A stretch of 9,045 bases of DNA from an uncultured Clostridia bacterium (lineage in GTDB: Bacteria > Bacillota > Clostridia > Christensenellales > Borkfalkiaceae). The stretch's first letter is position 1; each line of letters begins with the position of its first letter. The position numbers and the translations under genes were made by a program. A model generated the notes under the pieces. That model searched no databases. It was not told the DNA's origin and saw nothing but the letters and a program-made list of their open reading frames with translations. Location of the stretch: positions 1 through 9,045 of the forward strand of contig CANRFD010000051.1 of assembly GCA_947629845.1 (NCBI GenBank), given 5' to 3'. This document shows positions 5,508-9,045 of this stretch, one piece after another.

Positions 5508-7824
5508 AGCCCAACCCCGAAACCGCCGTTGCGAATACTTCGTCGACCTCGCTCACGCAAATGAAGTTGAGCGTCTTGCGGACGTTCTCCGGGATCTCCT
5601 CGACGTCCTTCTTGTTCTCCTCTGGAATGATGACGTCGTGGATGCCGATGCGGGCGGCGGCGAGCGCCTTTTCCTTGAGACCGCCGATGGGGAGCACCTT
5701 GCCGCGCAGGGTGATCTCGCCCGTCATGGCAACGTCGCGGCGGACGGGCTGCCCCGTGAAGGCGGACAGGATGGCCGTTGCCATGGTGATGCCCGCGGAG
5801 GGGCCGTCCTTGGGGGTGGCGCCCTCCGGAATGTGGATATGGATGTCCTTTTTCTCGAAGTCCTCTTCGTTGATGCCGTACTTTTCGGCGTGCGCGCGGA
5901 TATAGCTGATGGCCGCCCGCGCCGATTCCTTCATGACGTCGCCGAGCTTGCCCGTGAGAAGGATGTCCCCCTTCCCCTGCATGGCGGAGACTTCGATGGT
6001 GAGCGTGGCGCCGCCCACAGCCGTCCACGCAAGCCCCGTCGCCATGCCGACTTCGTCCCGCTCCAGCATGCCGTCGTCGCGCAAAAAGCGGCGGGCGCCG
6101 AGGAATTTTTCCAGATTGAGTTTGGTGACGGTAAGCGCGTTCTCCTCGCCCTTGGCGATGCGCACCGCGGCCTTTCTGCACACCGTGCCGATGGTGCGCT
6201 CCAGGGAGCGCACGCCCGCCTCCATGGTGTAGCCTTCGATGGCGGCGTCGATCGCGCCGTCCGTGAACCGCAGCTGCCCCTCGGCGAGCCCGTTTTCCCT
6301 GCGTTTTTTGGGGACAAGGTAGCGTTTTGCGATCTCCGCCTTCTCCTGCTGGGTGTAGCCCGAGAGCTCGATGATCTCCATTCTGTCGCGCAGGGGCGAG
6401 GGAATGGTCTCGAGCGTGTTGGCCGTGGCGATGAACATGACCTTGGACAGGTCGTATTCCACCTCGAGGTAGCGGTCGCGGAAGGTGGAGTTCTGCTCGG
6501 GGTCCAGAACTTCCAGAAGGGCGCTGGCGGGGTCGCCGCGCATATCCGAGGAGATCTTGTCCACCTCGTCGAGGAGGAACACGGGGTTGACCGAGCCCGC
6601 GTTCTTCATCTCATAGAGGATGCGGCCCGGCATTGCGCCGATGTAGGTGCGGCGGTGACCCCTGATCTCCGCCTCGTCCTTGAGACCGCCGAGGCTCATG
6701 CGGACGAACTTCCTGCCGAGGGCGCGGGCGATGGATTTGGCGATGCTCGTCTTGCCCACGCCGGGCGGCCCGACGAGGCACAGGATGGGCGCCTTCAGCT
6801 CGCCCGTCAGCTTTAAGACGGCAAGGTATTCGACGACGCGCTCCTTGATCTTTTCCAGACCGTAGTGGTCGGCGTTCAGCACCTTTTCCACATCGGAGAG
6901 CTTTTCGGTGTCCTTCGTCTCCTCGTGCCAAGGGAGGTCGATGAGCCAATCGGCATAGTTGCGGAGCACGGTGTATTCGGGCGAGGAGGGCGGCATCTTG
7001 TCCATACGGGCGAGCTCCGCCATCGCCTTCTCCTCGACGGGCGCGGGGAGTTTTTTGGCGAGCAGCTTTTCGCGCAGCTTCTCGTTTTCCTCCACGTCGT
7101 CGCCGAGTTCCTTGTGAATGGCCTTGAGTTGTTCGCGGAGGAAATATTCTTTCTGCGATTTATCGATATTTTTTCTGACGTCCTGTGCGATCTTGCGCTC
7201 GAGGCGGGCGATCTCCAGCTCGTCGTTGAGACAGCGTTCGAACAGCTTTAAGCGCTCCACGAGCCTGTTTTCCTCGAGGAGGCGCTGCTTGACGTCGTCC
7301 CGCAGGCGCATGTTGTAGGCGCAGACGTTGATGTATTTATCGATGTCTGCGATGCCTGTGAGCGCGTTGTCGAGATCCTTGGAAATTTTGCCGTCGCTCG
7401 AGACGATGTCCTTCACCAGATCCTTGGCCGTGCGGAAGTACGCCTCCTCGAGGGTGGGGTCGCCGTGGACGGTCTGCAATTCGTCGGTGACGGCATAGAT
7501 GTAGCCGCCCTCGAGACGGAAATCGCGTGCGGTCGCGCGGTAACGCCCTTCCACATACACGCGGACACGGTCGCCGGGCAGGCGCGTTGCCTGACGGATG
7601 AGCGCGACTATGCCGACGGGAGAGAGGTCGGTTGAGTCCGGAAACTCCTTGCCGGGGTCGCGCTGGCGGGTGAGAAAGACGTAGTTCTCGTTGTCCTCGG
7701 CACGCTCGACGGCGGCAAGGGACAGCCCGCGGCCTACGTCGAACGCCGCGGCGACATCCGGGAACACGATCTGCGTCCGCATGGGGATGACGGACAAAAT
7801 TCTGACTTGCGGATATTCCTGCAT
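5497..7824 (-). CDS. lon: ATP-dependent Lon protease (LonA type)
   Basis: Lon unfolds and degrades damaged and regulatory proteins in the cytosol. The 775-residue length is normal for LonA. The N-terminal substrate-recognition domain covers about residues 8-205 (starting ILSVIPMRTQIVFPD), followed by helical linkers. The AAA+ module has Walker A GPPGVGKTS (352-360) and Walker B VFLLDEVDK (415-423). The protease domain has the catalytic serine in PKDGPSAG (S676) and the lysine in GGLKEK (K719), 43 residues apart as in E. coli Lon (S679/K722). There is no membrane segment, so it is not LonB of the archaeal type. The start at 7824 has GAGGTG at 7830-7835. It is first in the lon-engB-upp operon with a consensus promoter. 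No CtsR or CIRCE heat-shock operator is visible. Confidence 0.98.
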   Translation of the reverse strand: MQEYPQVRILSVIPMRTQIVFPDVAAAFDVGRGLSLAAVERAEDNENYVFLTRQRDPGKEFPDSTDLSPVGIVALIRQATRLPGDRVRVYVEGRYRATARDFRLEGGYIYAVTDELQTVHGDPTLEEAYFRTAKDLVKDIVSSDGKISKDLDNALTGIADIDKYINVCAYNMRLRDDVKQRLLEENRLVERLKLFERCLNDELEIARLERKIAQDVRKNIDKSQKEYFLREQLKAIHKELGDDVEENEKLREKLLAKKLPAPVEEKAMAELARMDKMPPSSPEYTVLRNYADWLIDLPWHEETKDTEKLSDVEKVLNADHYGLEKIKERVVEYLAVLKLTGELKAPILCLVGPPGVGKTSIAKSIARALGRKFVRMSLGGLKDEAEIRGHRRTYIGAMPGRILYEMKNAGSVNPVFLLDEVDKISSDMRGDPASALLEVLDPEQNSTFRDRYLEVEYDLSKVMFIATANTLETIPSPLRDRMEIIELSGYTQQEKAEIAKRYLVPKKRRENGLAEGQLRFTDGAIDAAIEGYTMEAGVRSLERTIGTVCRKAAVRIAKGEENALTVTKLNLEKFLGARRFLRDDGMLERDEVGMATGLAWTAVGGATLTIEVSAMQGKGDILLTGKLGDVMKESARAAISYIRAHAEKYGINEEDFEKKDIHIHIPEGATPKDGPSAGITMATAILSAFTGQPVRRDVAMTGEITLRGKVLPIGGLKEKALAAARIGIHDVIIPEENKKDVEEIPENVRKTLNFICVSEVDEVFATAVSGLGYAH

Positions 7825-7851
7825 TTTTGCACCTCGCTATGGGCAGTTACC

Positions 7852-7880
7852 ATTATATCACACTTTCGGAGGTTTTTCAA
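7852..7880 (-). promoter_or_regulatory. Promoter of the lon-engB-upp operon
   Basis: On the minus strand TTGAAA (7875-7880) and a perfect TATAAT (7852-7857) are 17 bp apart. The start should lie near 7845, leaving a leader of about 20 nt with the ribosome binding site. No inverted-repeat operator overlaps it. Confidence 0.88.
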
Positions 7881-7929
7881 ACATTTTACGGGATTTGCGG
7901 GCGGGGGGTGGGATGAAGCATTATAATAA

Positions 7930-7990
7930 GGACATGTTTCGACACGCCCGCCGAAAGGACGTCGGCGGGCGGCTCAACATGACGTGATTT
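7930..7990. repeat. Repeat A, copy 3
   Basis: The arms are GGACATGTTTCGAC (7930-7943) and GCTCAACATGACGTGA. The stem CGCCCGCCGA (7945-7954) pairs with TCGGCGGGCG (7962-7971) around a 7-base loop. It has the same orientation as copies 1 and 2 and, like them, follows an AT-rich stretch (attataataa). It lies about 50 bp upstream of the lon -35. Confidence 0.85.
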
Positions 7991-7993
7991 TAG

Positions 7994-8040
7994 CCCCACC
8001 CCCGTCCCTGCGGGACACCCCCTCCCGAGGAGGGGGCAGG
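7994..8040. repeat. Repeat B, copy 3
   Basis: It carries the same double hairpin as at 3996-4041 and 4188-4234, with one change in the first loop (ccctgcggg for ccctacggg). It directly abuts repeat A copy 3. A partial second unit, tcccgaggagggggc, is at 8052-8066. Confidence 0.85.
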
Positions 8041-8070
8041 AAAGACCGCTCTCCCGAGGAGGGGGCCGGA

Positions 8071-8090
8071 ATAAGGTTGACGTGATTTTA
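8071..8090. repeat. Remnant of repeat A, interior missing
   Basis: The sequence ataaggttgacgtgatttta joins what looks like the left flank and first bases (ATAAGG) to the right end (TGACGTGATTTTA) found in copy 3, with the hairpin gone. It follows the partial B unit at 8052-8066, so the A/B neighbour pattern is retained. Confidence 0.5.
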
Positions 8091-8094
8091 TGAC

Positions 8095-8201
8095 ACCCCT
8101 TCAGTCTCGGCTATGGCCTCGACAGCTCCCCCTCGAGGGGGAGCCAAGACGAAGGGCGCGGGTACTTCCGCGCAAGGCACCCCAAGGGGGAAGCAAGGGG
8201 T
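8095..8201. repeat. Repeat C: composite palindromic element
   Basis: It is bounded by ACCCCTT (8095-8101) and its inverse AAGGGGT (8195-8201). Inside is a perfect 20-bp palindrome, GCTCCCCCTCGAGGGGGAGC (8125-8144), and a smaller CCCC-aa-GGGG hairpin. Similar elements are, to my recollection, widespread in gut Clostridia genomes. No coding potential is seen. Confidence 0.65.
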
Positions 8202-8202
8202 T

Positions 8203-8233
8203 GGAAAAGAGCGCGCGGAAACCGCGCGCTCTT
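8203..8233 (-). terminator. Intrinsic terminator of the acidic-tail gene
   Basis: On the minus strand AAGAGCGCGCGG (8222-8233) pairs with CCGCGCGCTCTT (8207-8218), a perfect 12-bp stem with a 3-base loop, followed by further T residues (TTTT over 8205-8208). It lies 29 bp past the stop codon at 8263. Confidence 0.88.
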
Positions 8234-8262
8234 ACACTTGTATGCGTTTTGTAGGTAGAGAG

Positions 8263-9045
8263 TTATTCCTTTGTTTCCGTCGTGGTCTCTTCCGTCGTGG
8301 TCTCTTCCGTCGTAGCTTCCGTCGTGGTCTCTTCTGCCGTAGCCTCGGCGGTAGCCTCTTCTGCCGTAGCTTCGGTCGTGGCCTCTTCGGTCGCCACGGG
8401 TTCTTCAGCGGCGGCTTCCTCGGTTACAGCCGTCTCTTCAGCAGCAACTTCTTCGGTCGCAGCCTCTTCGGTTACAGCTTCGGCAGCAGCTTCTTCGGCG
8501 GGGGCTTCGGCTGCGGTCTCTTCGATAGCAACTTCTTCGGTTGCGGCTTCTTCGGTAACGGCTTCGGTAACGGCTTCTTCGGTCGCAGCTTCGGCGGCAG
8601 CTTCTTCGGTTGCAACTTCTTCGGTCGTAGCTTCTGCTGCGGTTTCTTCCGTCGTAGCCTCGGTGACGGCGGCCTCGGCCGTGGCTTCGGTAGCTTCGGT
8701 CGTTTCGGCGATTTCAGCCGTCTCGGTCGTTTCGGCCGTGGCTTCGGCGGGAGTCTCCTCCTTGGCAAAGAAGGCCTCCTCGCTCTTGGTCTTGATGTCG
8801 CGCTTGATGAGACCCTTGTTGATGAGTTCTACCACGCCTTCGTACGGCATGTAGTAGTCCACCGACTCGCGCTCGATGCGCGGCGCCTGCAACTGCTCCA
8901 TGACGAGCGCGAACAGCTCGCATGCGTAGCGCGCGCGCTTGGCGCTCTTGATACGGTACATGCAGGGCGTATCGGCATAGGAGACATTGTCCGAAACATC
9001 TTCCACTTTATATTTCGTATCCGCGAGATCGGAGGCATACAGAGG
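8263..9045 (-). CDS. Unknown-function protein with Glu/Ala/Thr tail (5' end outside window)
   Basis: The frame is open to the right edge, so only the last 260 residues are seen. The first 95 or so form a folded region starting PLYASDLADTKYKVEDVSD, then YADTPCMYRIK and a helical stretch ending INKGLIKRDIKTK. I recognise this block as resembling a domain of unknown function in Clostridia proteins (often preceded by LYLAL-type strands), but I cannot name it. From about base 8760 the protein becomes a 165-residue tail of Glu, Ala and Thr with some Val, Pro and Ile, and one Lys at the very end. It must be strongly acidic and disordered. A GTG at 9006 could be mistaken for the start, but coding continues upstream of it. 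A terminator follows at 8203-8233. Confidence 0.8.
   Translation of the reverse strand, partial: PLYASDLADTKYKVEDVSDNVSYADTPCMYRIKSAKRARYACELFALVMEQLQAPRIERESVDYYMPYEGVVELINKGLIKRDIKTKSEEAFFAKEETPAEATAETTETAEIAETTEATEATAEAAVTEATTEETAAEATTEEVATEEAAAEAATEEAVTEAVTEEAATEEVAIEETAAEAPAEEAAAEAVTEEAATEEVAAEETAVTEEAAAEEPVATEEATTEATAEEATAEATAEETTTEATTEETTTEETTTETKE
8266..8760 (-). repeat. Low-complexity Glu/Ala/Thr-coding tract
   Basis: About 165 codons of imperfect short units such as TEEAATEEV and EETTTEAT. The DNA is made of gaa, gca/gcc and acg/acc-type codons without an exact period. It resembles a slippage- or recombination-prone tract that stays in frame. The strand skew creates a long Ser/Val/Ala frame on the plus strand, which is a shadow. 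Confidence 0.85.

Noticed and set aside
5320..6816. Plus-strand open frame opposite lon and engB
   Set aside because: Both minus-strand genes are unambiguous with intact motifs; the antisense frame is a GC-rich shadow.

Overview
The window reads as chromosomal DNA of a Gram-positive, Clostridia-like bacterium, probably an uncultured gut member. The evidence is strong AGGAGG-type ribosome binding sites, near-consensus sigma-A promoters, a Clostridia-type zinc-ribbon/TIR protein with BspA-like repeats, and intergenic GC-rich hairpin repeats. The exact lineage (Christensenellales-like?) is a guess. All convincing genes lie on the minus strand, so the window is read from right to left.

Right edge (8263-9045): the 3' part of a gene of unknown function. 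A short folded domain is followed by a 165-residue tail made almost only of Glu, Ala and Thr, then a good intrinsic terminator. Next comes about 370 bp of hairpin repeats, and then the lon promoter. Housekeeping block (4248-7824): lon (ATP-dependent protease), engB/ysxC (ribosome-assembly GTPase, start overlapping the lon stop by 11 bp) and upp (uracil salvage), apparently one operon.

Intergenic stretch 3594-4247: no gene. It is packed with three kinds of palindromic repeat, called A, B and C here. Kinds A and B recur beyond lon. Kind A has constant arms around a stem whose sequence differs in every copy but stays perfectly self-complementary.

Accessory gene (555-3587): one large protein of about 1010 residues. 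It joins a zinc ribbon, a TPR-like helical segment, a TIR domain with the NADase-type glutamate, a charged helical rod built from four 29-residue repeats, and about 17 BspA-type leucine-rich repeats. This is the most interesting item: a single-chain architecture recalling TIR and LRR immune receptors, expressed from its own strong-looking promoter. Its biological role is not known from sequence and a defence function is only a hypothesis.

Left edge (1-362): the 5' part of rpsB (ribosomal protein S2), with its own consensus promoter and a leader of about 115 nt that could fold over the ribosome binding site.
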